Assembly (NCBI RefSeq): GCF_002294985.1
Contig: NZ_NSGE01000001.1
Span: 682,001-746,000 of the forward strand
Direction of reading: 5' to 3'
Source of the DNA: Mesorhizobium sp. WSM3862
Lineage (GTDB): Bacteria; Pseudomonadota; Alphaproteobacteria; Rhizobiales; Rhizobiaceae
DNA: 64,000 bases
A model generated the notes under the pieces. That model was not told where the DNA came from and searched no databases. It saw only the letters and a program-made list of their open reading frames with translations. Positions 26,523 through 34,869 of the stretch are shown piece by piece. The position numbers and the translations under genes are program-made. Positions within the stretch are counted from its first letter, which is position 1. Each line of letters begins with the position of its first letter.

Positions 26523-28141
26523 GCCTGCTCCAGATCGAGAACCTGTCGCTTGTCATCGGCGGAACGCCGATCCTGAAGCAGGTCGAGCTTGCGATTGCGC
26601 CCGGCGAGGTGGTCGGCCTGGTCGGCGAATCCGGTTCCGGCAAATCGATGACGGCGCTGACGATCATGAGCCTGCTGCCGCATCTAGCTCAAGCCCGCGG
26701 ACGCGTCACTTTCGACGGCATCGACCTCCTTGCAGCGAGCGAGGACCAGATGTGTGCGCTGCGCGGCGACGACATCGGCATGGTTTTCCAGGAGCCGATG
26801 ACGGCGCTCAATCCAGTCAAGACCATCGGCGAGCAGGTGGCCGAGGGCATTCGCTGGCACACCAGGGCGGGCCGCGCCGAGGCCGAGGATCGAGCGCGAA
26901 AAATGCTCGACCGTGTCGGCCTGCCGGAAGCCAAGTTCCCGCTGTCGCGCTACCCGCATGAGCTCTCCGGCGGGCAGCGCCAGCGCGTCGTCATCGCCAT
27001 CGCCTGCGCGCTGAAGCCAAAACTGCTGATCGCCGACGAGCCGACCACGGCGCTCGATGTGGTGCTGCAGGCGCAGATCCTCGACCTGCTGCGCGACCTC
27101 GTCAGCGAAAACCGCATGGGCCTGCTGCTCATCTCGCACGATCTCGCGGTGGTGACCGAGATGGCCGACCGTCTGACCATCCTGCGCGGTGGCGAAGTGA
27201 TGGAGGCCGGCGACACCGCGCGCACGCTGTCGGCACAACACCACCCCTACACGCGCGAGCTGGCGCTGGCTTCCATGCATGTGCCGGCGCGGCCCAAAAA
27301 ACACCTTGCCGGTTCGGCAAGGCCGCTTCTCGAAGTCGAAGGCCTGAGCCGCGACTATCCGGGTCGGCGCAAATCCTTGTTCCGGGCGGCAGAACCGATT
27401 CGCGCCGTCGACGATGTCTCGCTAACCATCGAGCCGGCCCAGTCGGTAGCCCTCGTTGGCCGTTCCGGCTGCGGCAAATCCACGCTCGCCCGCATGATCC
27501 TGGCACTGGACAAGTCGACGGCGGGCTCAATCCGCTTTCGCGGCGAGACCATCACCGGCAAGTCAGAGGCCGAACTGAAGCCGGCCAGGCGCGACATGCA
27601 GGTTGTCTTCCAGGACCCTTACGGCTCCTTCGATCCACGCGAGAAGGTCGAGAAGCTGGTCGCCGAGCCGTTGCATCTTCTCGAGACCCAGCCGTCGAAA
27701 GCCGAGCGGCGCGAATTGGTCGCGCATGCGCTGCATGAGGTCGGACTCGGCCCGCGCGACATGGACAAATATCCGCATGAATTCTCGGGCGGCCAGCGCC
27801 AGCGCCTGTCGATCGCCCGCGCCATCATCACCCGCCCGAAACTGGTCGTCGCCGACGAGCCGGTCTCGGCGTTGGATGTGTCGATCCGCGCCCAGATCCT
27901 CGACCTCTTCGCCGAGCTTAACCAGAAGCTCGGCATCGCCTATCTGTTCATCACCCATGACCTGACGGTTGCCCGCGCCATGTCGGACGAGGTGCTGGTC
28001 ATGCATGAGGGCAAGATCGTCGAGCGCGGCAGGACGGCCGATGTGCTCGACAGCCCGCGCTCGGAAGCCGCGCAGGCGCTGGTCGCGGCGGCGCCGGACC
28101 TTCACCGTGCGATAGCGCGACGCATGCAGGAACAAGGGTAA
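26519..28141 (+). CDS. ABC transporter double ATP-binding protein (DppD-DppF fusion)
   Basis: A 540-aa protein from ATG 26519 holding two nucleotide-binding domains in one chain. Domain 1: Walker A GESGSGKS, signature LSGGQRQRV, Walker B LLIADEPTTALD. Domain 2 (from about residue 270): Walker A GRSGCGKS, signature FSGGQRQRL, Walker B VVADEPVSALD. It would drive the transporter encoded by the three preceding genes without needing a separate second ATPase. The frame extends far upstream but that part lies inside the permease gene. Confidence 0.94.
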   Translation: MSLLQIENLSLVIGGTPILKQVELAIAPGEVVGLVGESGSGKSMTALTIMSLLPHLAQARGRVTFDGIDLLAASEDQMCALRGDDIGMVFQEPMTALNPVKTIGEQVAEGIRWHTRAGRAEAEDRARKMLDRVGLPEAKFPLSRYPHELSGGQRQRVVIAIACALKPKLLIADEPTTALDVVLQAQILDLLRDLVSENRMGLLLISHDLAVVTEMADRLTILRGGEVMEAGDTARTLSAQHHPYTRELALASMHVPARPKKHLAGSARPLLEVEGLSRDYPGRRKSLFRAAEPIRAVDDVSLTIEPAQSVALVGRSGCGKSTLARMILALDKSTAGSIRFRGETITGKSEAELKPARRDMQVVFQDPYGSFDPREKVEKLVAEPLHLLETQPSKAERRELVAHALHEVGLGPRDMDKYPHEFSGGQRQRLSIARAIITRPKLVVADEPVSALDVSIRAQILDLFAELNQKLGIAYLFITHDLTVARAMSDEVLVMHEGKIVERGRTADVLDSPRSEAAQALVAAAPDLHRAIARRMQEQG

Positions 28142-28156
28142 GCGGCGAGCCCGCGC

Positions 28157-28582
28157 TCAGCCCTCCGGTTTGACCAAATCCACCGGGCTGATGTCGAGCA
28201 GGTCGAGCGTGCGACGCAGCAGCTTCACCTCGCTCTCGGCAAGCTTGGAATCCGCCTTCGCGATCTCGGCCATGTGGCGCGCAAGCAGCTTTCGCCGCTC
28301 GACATCGAGGTCGCGGAACAGCGCGATCGCTTGTGAGCCGTTGGTCTCGTAGCCGTAGTCGTTGAGATATTCGACGACGCTGTCGATCGAGGCTTCGGGA
28401 ATGCCAAAGGCTTCCTTGCAGATGTGCCGGAAGGCGACCATCTCGCTCTCCGACACCGCGCCGTCGGCCAGGATCATCCGGAACAGCATCAGAAGCTCGG
28501 CCGACAGCACCGGATCGTCCGCTACCTTGCGCACGCCCGGGTCGCCGTCGAAGATCGAGCGTATCTGGTCGAGCAGCGCCAT
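28157..28582 (-). CDS. TerB-like protein
   Basis: A 141-aa all-helical protein with the TerB/DjlA-type acidic signature ILADGAVSESEMVAFRHI and AEIAKADSKLAESEV (conserved Asp and Glu in two repeats). GGGAGG lies nine bases before ATG 28582. TerB domains bind metal and occur in tellurite/stress systems, but single-domain proteins like this are common and of unclear function. Confidence 0.78.
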   Translation of the reverse strand: MALLDQIRSIFDGDPGVRKVADDPVLSAELLMLFRMILADGAVSESEMVAFRHICKEAFGIPEASIDSVVEYLNDYGYETNGSQAIALFRDLDVERRKLLARHMAEIAKADSKLAESEVKLLRRTLDLLDISPVDLVKPEG

Positions 28583-28694
28583 CGCCGTAAGCCTCCCTTT
28601 GCGATTCCGTTGAAATTGTTAGCGTGGAATCGGTCTTGCGCAAACTGTCTAAGCATGATGGAAGCAGCCGTCCCCCGCCTTGACCCACAGCCCG

Positions 28695-29480
28695 ATGATC
28701 GACCTTACCTTGCAGACTGTCTTCATGCTCACCGCAGCCGCTTTCGCGGCGGGCTTCGTCGACTCGATCGCCGGCGGTGGCGGCCTGATCACCATCCCGG
28801 CGCTGCTCCTGGCGGGCTTCTCTCCGGTGGCAGCGCTCGGCACCAACAAGCTGCAGGGCATGTTCGGGTCCGGCTCGGCCACGATCCATTATGCCGCCAA
28901 TGGCCAGGTCGATCTGCGCCGACAACTGCCTCCCGCGCTGCTGGCGCTGGTTGGCGGCGCCATCGGCGCCTTGCTGGCGACGATCGTGCCCGGCGACTTC
29001 CTGCGCGCCCTTTTGCCGGTTCTCCTGATCGCGATCGCTCTATACTTCGCGTTCAAACCCAACATGAACGACGTTGACCGCGCAGAACGTCTGTCGCCGC
29101 TCCTATACGGCCTAACGGTTGTGCCTGCCATTGGCTTGTACGACGGTCTGTTCGGCCCAGGCACGGGCTCGTTCCTTATGCTCGCCTTCGTCAGCCTTGC
29201 CGGCTATGGTCTGCTCAAGGCGACCGCGCACACCAAGCTGCTCAATTTCGCCTCCAACATCGGCGGCTTCGTCGTCTTCGCCGCCGTCGGCGTCATCGAC
29301 TGGAAGATCGGTCTGATGATGGGTGTCGCCCAGTTTCTGGGCGCCCGCCTCGGCGCAGGCCTCGCCATCAAAATCGGCGCAAGACTGATCAAGCCGCTGC
29401 TGGTGATCGTGTGTGTAGCGCTGGCGGTGAAGCTGCTTGCCGACCCGGCCAATCCCCTACGCCAACTCATTGGTGTGTGA
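28695..29480 (+). CDS. TSUP (TauE/SafE) family sulfite or organic anion permease
   Basis: A 261-aa membrane protein with about eight segments and the paired TSUP motifs AAFAAGFVDSIAGGGGLITIPALL and GLYDGLFGPGTGSFLMLAFV. A TTG at 28680 could add five residues (MTHSP); ATG 28695 is chosen. Members export sulfite, taurine-derived sulfoacetate or related anions; the substrate here is unknown. Confidence 0.88.
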   Translation: MIDLTLQTVFMLTAAAFAAGFVDSIAGGGGLITIPALLLAGFSPVAALGTNKLQGMFGSGSATIHYAANGQVDLRRQLPPALLALVGGAIGALLATIVPGDFLRALLPVLLIAIALYFAFKPNMNDVDRAERLSPLLYGLTVVPAIGLYDGLFGPGTGSFLMLAFVSLAGYGLLKATAHTKLLNFASNIGGFVVFAAVGVIDWKIGLMMGVAQFLGARLGAGLAIKIGARLIKPLLVIVCVALAVKLLADPANPLRQLIGV

Positions 29481-29532
29481 CTGTCCTGCTGGTAGAATTC
29501 GGGTGTTGCGAATCATGTTGGAGGGACCAGAC

Positions 29533-29703
29533 ATGAATCTTAGTGCGCCCACGCAGATTGTGTTCATTATTTCGTTGGTCATCGCCGTCATTGGCCTTCT
29601 CGCCGCTCTCGGCCTTCTTGCGTTCATTCCTCTTGCGTCGGTGTGGATCATGCTCATCGCCTATGTCGTGCTCGCCGGCGGCTGTCTGATGCGCGGCGCT
29701 TGA
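29533..29703 (+). CDS. Small two-helix membrane protein
   Basis: A 56-aa protein from ATG 29533 with GGAGG nine bases upstream. It is almost all hydrophobic: two segments (IVFIISLVIAVIGLLAALGLL and ASVWIMLIAYVVLAGGCL) joined by a short turn. No known family is recognised. The stop is followed at once by a palindromic repeat and then a terminator, giving a self-contained transcription unit. Confidence 0.65.
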   Translation: MNLSAPTQIVFIISLVIAVIGLLAALGLLAFIPLASVWIMLIAYVVLAGGCLMRGA

Positions 29704-29750
29704 CGCAATTCCAGGAAAAGTGTGCAGCGGTTTTCCGTCCGGAATTGCGT
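29703..29750. repeat. Short palindromic intergenic repeat, copy 2
   Basis: ACGCAATTCC at the left and GGAATTGCGT at the right (29741-29750) are perfect complements. Between them lie GGAAAAG and GGTTTTCC, which also pair. It is the same family as 5844-5891 and again begins at the last base of a stop codon. Confidence 0.75.
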
Positions 29751-29782
29751 TAACCGCCAACACCAATCTCAGGCAACTCGGG

Positions 29783-29807
29783 GCGCCCGGCCCTGCCGGG
29801 CGCTTTT
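29783..29807 (+). terminator. Rho-independent terminator
   Basis: Perfect eight-base stem GCGCCCGG/CCGGGCGC with a five-base loop and a TTTT tail, 80 bases after the small membrane protein gene. Confidence 0.82.
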
Positions 29808-29841
29808 GATTTTTGCGAGCGTGTTCTGCTAGACTCGCGGC

Positions 29842-30675
29842 ATGTCCGACGAGACGGAGCGCCATCGGCAGGATACTCGCTCTCCCGCCCTCCATTTCGA
29901 GATGGTGCGGCGCAAACCCGCCGCTTCTCTCGCAGGCATCGTCACGGATATCTGCGGCTACCGGGAAATACGGCCAGGCCATTTCCGCATCGTCGAATAT
30001 GCCTCGCTGACTGTACCGCTGGTGATCAGCTTCGCCGGAGCCTTCGCCATCGGGCTCGGCCGCAGCCCGGGCGACAACGATCGCTACGCCAGCTTCGCCG
30101 CCGGTCTCTATGCCGGCCCGGTCATGATCGAATCCTTCGGCGCCGCCTGCTGTGTCCAGGTCAATTTCACGCCGCTCGGCGCCAGGCAATTCTTCGGCCT
30201 GGCGATGAGTGAATTGCGCGACCGCATGGTCGGGTTGGACGATGCGATGGGCTTTGATGGCATCGCGCTGCGCGAACAGCTCGGCGAAGCGTCGGATTGG
30301 GACAAGCGCTTCGACATTGCCGAGGGGTTCATCGCAGGCCGCCTCGCGGACGCGCATGCGCTTTCGCCCGAAATCGCCTGGGCCTACCGAACGGTCATCG
30401 CATCGGGCGGCCGCACCCGCATTTCGGCGCTCGCCAGCGAGATCGGCTGGAGCCGCAAGCATCTGGCGGCGAAATTCACCGACGCGATCGGCATCGGCCC
30501 GAAGACATTGTCACGCATCGTGCGCTTCAACCGCGCGCTGTCGCTGTCGAAGCGGCAGGACGACCACTGGGCCGGCATTGCCGCCGATTGCGGGTACGCC
30601 GACCAGGCGCATCTGGTGCGCGAATTCCGTCAGCTTGCCGGCGAAACGCCGTCTGGGCTCGCCGCGCGGATCTAA
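29842..30675 (+). CDS. AraC family transcriptional regulator
   Basis: A 277-aa regulator with a sensor-like N-terminal domain and two C-terminal helix-turn-helix units (about 190-277: ISALASEIGWSRKHLAAKF and WAGIAADCGYADQAHLVREF). It is 86 bases upstream of the VOC protein gene on the same strand. AraC-VOC pairs of this kind are frequent in rhizobia, but the inducer is unknown. Confidence 0.85.
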   Translation: MSDETERHRQDTRSPALHFEMVRRKPAASLAGIVTDICGYREIRPGHFRIVEYASLTVPLVISFAGAFAIGLGRSPGDNDRYASFAAGLYAGPVMIESFGAACCVQVNFTPLGARQFFGLAMSELRDRMVGLDDAMGFDGIALREQLGEASDWDKRFDIAEGFIAGRLADAHALSPEIAWAYRTVIASGGRTRISALASEIGWSRKHLAAKFTDAIGIGPKTLSRIVRFNRALSLSKRQDDHWAGIAADCGYADQAHLVREFRQLAGETPSGLAARI

Positions 30676-30761
30676 GCCTCAGGCGAGGTAACATTTCTTC
30701 AAGACGTGGAAACCGCCTTCGCACAGACTGGCATTCATTCAACCGGCACAGGGATATTGTC

Positions 30762-31181
30762 ATGCCAGCAACAAACGAAGCACCCCGTCTCTATCCAGTC
30801 CTTCGATACAGGAACGCCGCTAGGATGATCGACTGGCTCAGCGAGGCCTTCGGCTTCGAACTGCGCGCCCGTTATGGCGATGGCGACATCGTTCACCACG
30901 CGGAACTGACCTTTTGGTCCTCGATGATCATGCTGGGCACCGCGCGCGACGACGATTACGGCAAGATGGTCGGCGAGCCCGGCGGTGGCGGCGGCAAGTT
31001 TATCTACATTGCCGTCGATGACGCCGATGCCGCCTATGCCAAGGCGAAGAAGGCCGGCGCCAGGATCACCCAGGAACTGGTCGACCGCGACTATGGCAGT
31101 CGCGAATTCATCTGCCTCGACCCCGAAGGCAATGTCTGGTCCTTCGGCACCTACTGGCCGAAGGCGGGCGAGAAGGCGTAG
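30762..31181 (+). CDS. VOC (glyoxalase/bleomycin resistance fold) protein
   Basis: A 139-aa protein from ATG 30762. The vicinal-oxygen-chelate repeats are visible: YPVLRYRNAARMIDWLSEAFGF and FIYIAVDDADAAYAKAKKAGA, ending in DRDYGSREFICLDPEGNVWSF. It resembles PhnB/YdeN-type VOC proteins. Enzymatic activity cannot be inferred. The longer frame from 30297 is out-of-frame read-through of the AraC gene. Confidence 0.85.
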   Translation: MPATNEAPRLYPVLRYRNAARMIDWLSEAFGFELRARYGDGDIVHHAELTFWSSMIMLGTARDDDYGKMVGEPGGGGGKFIYIAVDDADAAYAKAKKAGARITQELVDRDYGSREFICLDPEGNVWSFGTYWPKAGEKA

Positions 31182-31228
31182 TTGCTATCCGCGCCGGCAT
31201 TTGCGGCTGGCGAAAACGCCTGAACTTC

Positions 31229-31406
31229 GTCATCCACGGGCGGAGCGGGAGCGAAGCGGACGCGAAGACCCGAGGATCCATTCCGTGACCTCGATCGAAG
31301 GGCGCAGCGGAGCAGAATTCTGCACGGTAGCAACGCCTTACCGTCACGGAATGGATCCTCGGGTCTGCGCCGCGTCGCTTCGCTCCTTGCTCCGCCCGTG
31401 GATGAC
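31229..31406. repeat. Long imperfect inverted repeat between VOC and cobQ genes
   Basis: The outer arms GTCATCCACGGGCGGAGC and GCTCCGCCCGTGGATGAC are complementary. Further in, GACCCGAGGATCCATTCCGTGAC pairs with the copy that ends at about 31360. In total about 65-75 bases on each side can pair around a ~40-base centre. It fills most of the 278-base gap between the two convergent genes. Confidence 0.8.
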
Positions 31407-31459
31407 AATGCGGCGGAAGCTTTCGCTAATGGCAAGCGTATGCGCATCGACGGGAGGAC

Positions 31460-32935
31460 CTACCGCGCCAGCCCGAAAATCGCATCGCAGTCGAGATGCT
31501 TCTCCAGCTCGGCCGCGACCTCGTCCAGCGCCTTCTCGACCTCGGCGCGATAGTCGATGCCCCCATCCTTGACCCCGATGCTCGCAAGGTAGGCCGCGCG
31601 AAAAGCGTCCGCTGCAAACAGCCCATGCAGATAGGTGCCGATAACCTTGCCATCGGCGGAGACCGCGCCGTCCTCGACGCCGTTGATGATTGCCGAAGGC
31701 CGCGCCGTGTCCGGGCCGGTGGTGCGGCCAAGATGGATCTCATAGCCTTCGAGCGGCAGACCGAACTGCACCGAATGAGCGCTCGAGTTGCGCACCGTCT
31801 TTCCCGGTTCCATCACCGTCTCGATGTCGAGCAGGCCAAGGCCCTCCGTCTCGATGACGCTGCCTTCGATGCCATCGGGGTCGCGAACCTTGCGGCCGAG
31901 CATCTGATATCCGCCGCAGATGCCGACGACATGGCCGCCGCGTTTGCGATGCGCGGCAAGGTCGCGATCCCAGCCATTCTCGCGGAATTTTATCAGATCG
32001 CCGATGGTCGATTTCGAGCCCGGAATGACCACCAGCCCGGCATCTTCCGGGAGCGGCTTTCCCGGCGGCACGAACACCACCTCGACCTGCGGCTCGGCCT
32101 TGAGCGGATCGAGATCGTCGAAGTTGGCGATCCGCGCCAGCATGGGCACCGCCACCTTCAGCGCCCGCCTTTCGCCCGAGGCAAGGCGCTCGAGCACAAC
32201 CGAATCTTCGGACGGCAGCCTTGCCGCGGACTTCAGCCAGGGCACGACGCCGAAACAGCGCCAGCCGGTAAACTTGCCGATGGCGCTGACCCCATCGTCG
32301 AACAGCGAGACATCGCCGCGGAACTTGTTGATGAGATAGCCGGCGATCATGCGCCGGTCTTCCTCCGGCAGGATCAGATGCGTGCCGGCGACGGAAGCAA
32401 TGACGCCGCCGCGGTCGATGTCGCCGATAAGCACCACCGGGACGTTGGTACGCGTGGCAAAGCCCATATTGGCGATGTCGCGGCTTCTAAGGTTGATCTC
32501 GGCCGGCGAGCCGGCGCCCTCGACGATGACGAGGTCGGCGTCCTCGCCGACCTTCGCCCAGGAATCGAGCACCGCATCCATCAGACTGGCCTTCATCGCC
32601 TGATAGTCGCGCGCCCGCGCCTCGCCAAAAACCTTGCCCTGCACCACCACTTGCGAGCCGATGTCGCTTTGCGGCTTGAGCAGCACCGGGTTCATGTGCA
32701 CGGTCGGCCCCACCCCGCAGGCCAGCGCCTGCAGCCACTGCCCGCGGCCGATCTCACCGCCGCCGGTCTTGTTGTTGCCGGGGATGTCGGCGACGGCGGC
32801 GTTGTTGGACATGTTCTGCGGCTTGAACGGCCTGACCTTCAGTCCGCGTTTTTTTGCTGCCCGGCAGAGCCCCGCCACCAGCACGGTCTTGCCGACATCC
32901 GAGCCAGTGCCTTGCAGCATGATCGCCCTCGCCAT
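31460..32935 (-). CDS. cobQ: Cobyric acid synthase
   Basis: A 491-aa amidotransferase that amidates adenosyl-cobyrinic acid a,c-diamide at four side chains to give cobyric acid in cobalamin synthesis. The N-terminal ATP-site motif is MLQGTGSDVGKT, followed by RPFKPQNMSNNAAV and LLKPQSDIGSQVV. The C-terminal glutaminase domain has GICGGYQMLG (Cys nucleophile) and GTYLHGLF (His). ATG 32935 shares its first base with the TGA of the cupin gene upstream, so translation is probably coupled. No other cob gene is in the window. Confidence 0.96.
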   Translation of the reverse strand: MARAIMLQGTGSDVGKTVLVAGLCRAAKKRGLKVRPFKPQNMSNNAAVADIPGNNKTGGGEIGRGQWLQALACGVGPTVHMNPVLLKPQSDIGSQVVVQGKVFGEARARDYQAMKASLMDAVLDSWAKVGEDADLVIVEGAGSPAEINLRSRDIANMGFATRTNVPVVLIGDIDRGGVIASVAGTHLILPEEDRRMIAGYLINKFRGDVSLFDDGVSAIGKFTGWRCFGVVPWLKSAARLPSEDSVVLERLASGERRALKVAVPMLARIANFDDLDPLKAEPQVEVVFVPPGKPLPEDAGLVVIPGSKSTIGDLIKFRENGWDRDLAAHRKRGGHVVGICGGYQMLGRKVRDPDGIEGSVIETEGLGLLDIETVMEPGKTVRNSSAHSVQFGLPLEGYEIHLGRTTGPDTARPSAIINGVEDGAVSADGKVIGTYLHGLFAADAFRAAYLASIGVKDGGIDYRAEVEKALDEVAAELEKHLDCDAIFGLAR

Positions 32936-33540
32936 CAGCCCCTGCCCTCCGAGGCGATGATCGATTTCTGCGCGAGCGGTCCACCTCGCCAGATATAGAG
33001 CGCCATCAATGGCTCCTTGCCGGTACGCATGGCGTGATTGACGTTGGACGCATGGTGGATGATTTCGCCCGCCGCTCGAACCCGAAAGCCGGCCTCGCCC
33101 ATGCGCCACTCGGTGCCGCCGGTCAGCGGAATGTAGATCTCCTCGGCGGTGTGGTGATGGTCTGGGTAGACACTGTCGGGCCCGAGGATCAGCAGGCCGC
33201 CCGCGACCTCGTCATTGGCGAAATGCCCCCGCATGCCGAACACCTCCAGCCAGCCGTAATTGTCGATGAAGAGCTGTCCGAAATCGGCAGCGGTATAAGT
33301 CTGCCCCCAGCACAGCTCATTGCGATGGTCCGCGATGAACCGCGTCAGCGGCCCGGCGTCCCGCGGCGCAAGCTCCGCAATCCGATCGAGATGGCGAAGG
33401 CAACGAAGCGCACGTGGTTCGCGCGAACGAGAGGGCATGTGCCAATCGATGCGCGCGACGGCGTCCGCAACCAGATCGCTGTCGATGCCGGCGAGATAGA
33501 AGTGGAACCGGTCCAGCAGCTGATCGAAAATTGTCGGCAC
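32935..33540 (-). CDS. Cupin of the dimethylsulfoniopropionate (DMSP) lyase family
   Basis: A 201-aa protein whose C-terminal half is a single cupin of the DddL/DddQ/DddW type. The metal-site motif HxHxAxExY is complete (His128, His130, Ala132, Glu134, Tyr136), preceded by LGPDSVYP; the second motif HASNVNHAMRTG supplies the last His. Family members cleave DMSP to dimethyl sulfide and acrylate, but many homologues in soil bacteria are untested and may act on other substrates. The gene overlaps cobQ by one base, an unusual partner. Confidence 0.75.
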   Translation of the reverse strand: MPTIFDQLLDRFHFYLAGIDSDLVADAVARIDWHMPSRSREPRALRCLRHLDRIAELAPRDAGPLTRFIADHRNELCWGQTYTAADFGQLFIDNYGWLEVFGMRGHFANDEVAGGLLILGPDSVYPDHHHTAEEIYIPLTGGTEWRMGEAGFRVRAAGEIIHHASNVNHAMRTGKEPLMALYIWRGGPLAQKSIIASEGRG

Positions 33541-33678
33541 GCAAGACTCCGTTGATCAATCCATGCACAGCCGGTCCGCGGCGGGCTGGGTTGCGCGGCG
33601 GCATCATTGGTCTAGATTGATCGCTGCGCAAAGCCAAAAACGACAGGCCACAAGGCCTGAAACGACAGGGAGCACGCC

Positions 33679-34845
33679 ATGGACGCGGCAGTCGATGCGG
33701 GCACTGGCCAATTCGAACTCACCGAGCAACAGCGCGCCATAAAGGAGATGGCTGAGGCCTTCGCGGCCGATCGGGTCGCGCCGAACGCGCTCGACTGGGA
33801 CCGGGCAAAGCACTTTCCGGCCGACGTGATCCGCGAGACAGGGCCGCTCGGCCTGGGCGGCATCTATGTCCGCGACGATGTCGGCGGCTCGGCGCTCGGT
33901 CGGCTCGATGCGGTGCTGATCTTCGAGGCGCTGGCGCATGCCGATCCGGCCTTCTCCTCCTTCATCTCCATCCACAATATGGCGGCCTCGATGATTGACC
34001 GCTTCGGCAGCGACGAGCAGCGCCGGCGCTTCCTGCCGAAGCTGACCACGATGGAATGGCTGGCGAGCTATTGCCTGACCGAGCCCGGCTCCGGCTCGGA
34101 TGCCGCCGCCTTGAAGACGAGAGCGGTGAGGAGCGGCGGCGACTATGTCTTGAACGGCGCCAAGCAGTTCATCTCGGGGGCTGGCGACAGCGACCTCTAT
34201 GTCGTCATGGCGCGCACCGGCGGCGACGGGCCCAAAGGCATTTCGACCCTGGTGGTGCCCAAGGATGCGCCCGGCCTCTCCTTCGGCGCCAATGAGCATA
34301 AGATGGGTTGGCATATGCAGTCGACCCGCCAGGTCATCTTCGAGGATTGCAAGGTGCCGGTCGAGAACCTGCTTGCCACCGAAGGCGCGGGCTTCGGCAT
34401 CGCCATGGCCGGGCTCGACGGCGGCCGGCTCAACATCGCCGCCTGCTCGCTGGGCGGCGCGCAGTCGGCGCTCGACAAGGCGCTCGCCTACACGAGCGAG
34501 CGCAAGGCCTTCGGATCGAAGATCAACCAGTTCCAGGCCCCGCAGTTCAGGCTGGCCGACATGGAAACGGAGCTGCAGGCGGCCCGCATCTTCCTCTATG
34601 CCGCCGCCTCGAAGCTCGATCGCAAGGCGCCGGATGCCGGCAAATGGTCGGCGATGGCCAAGCGCTTCGTCACCGACATCGGCTTCGACATCGCCAACGA
34701 GGCGCTGCAGTTGCATGGCGGCTACGGCTATCTGCACGATTACGGCATCGAGAAGCTGGTGCGTGATCTGCGCGTCCACCAGATCCTCGAAGGCACCAAC
34801 GAGATCATGCGTGTCATCATCGCGCGAACGCTGATCGGCCGCTGA
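33679..34845 (+). CDS. Acyl-CoA dehydrogenase, probably isobutyryl-CoA dehydrogenase
   Basis: A 388-aa FAD enzyme with the family motifs YCLTEPGSGSDAAAL and ALQLHGGYGYLHDYGIEKLVRD, ending RVHQILEGTNEIMR. The catalytic base, usually Glu near residue 370, falls in that last segment (EGTNEI). It lies 24 bases ahead of a 3-hydroxyisobutyrate dehydrogenase gene, the classical pairing in valine breakdown, which favours isobutyryl-CoA as substrate. Confidence 0.88.
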   Translation: MDAAVDAGTGQFELTEQQRAIKEMAEAFAADRVAPNALDWDRAKHFPADVIRETGPLGLGGIYVRDDVGGSALGRLDAVLIFEALAHADPAFSSFISIHNMAASMIDRFGSDEQRRRFLPKLTTMEWLASYCLTEPGSGSDAAALKTRAVRSGGDYVLNGAKQFISGAGDSDLYVVMARTGGDGPKGISTLVVPKDAPGLSFGANEHKMGWHMQSTRQVIFEDCKVPVENLLATEGAGFGIAMAGLDGGRLNIAACSLGGAQSALDKALAYTSERKAFGSKINQFQAPQFRLADMETELQAARIFLYAAASKLDRKAPDAGKWSAMAKRFVTDIGFDIANEALQLHGGYGYLHDYGIEKLVRDLRVHQILEGTNEIMRVIIARTLIGR

Positions 34846-34869
34846 AGCAGCAAATTTCGGGAGACAACG

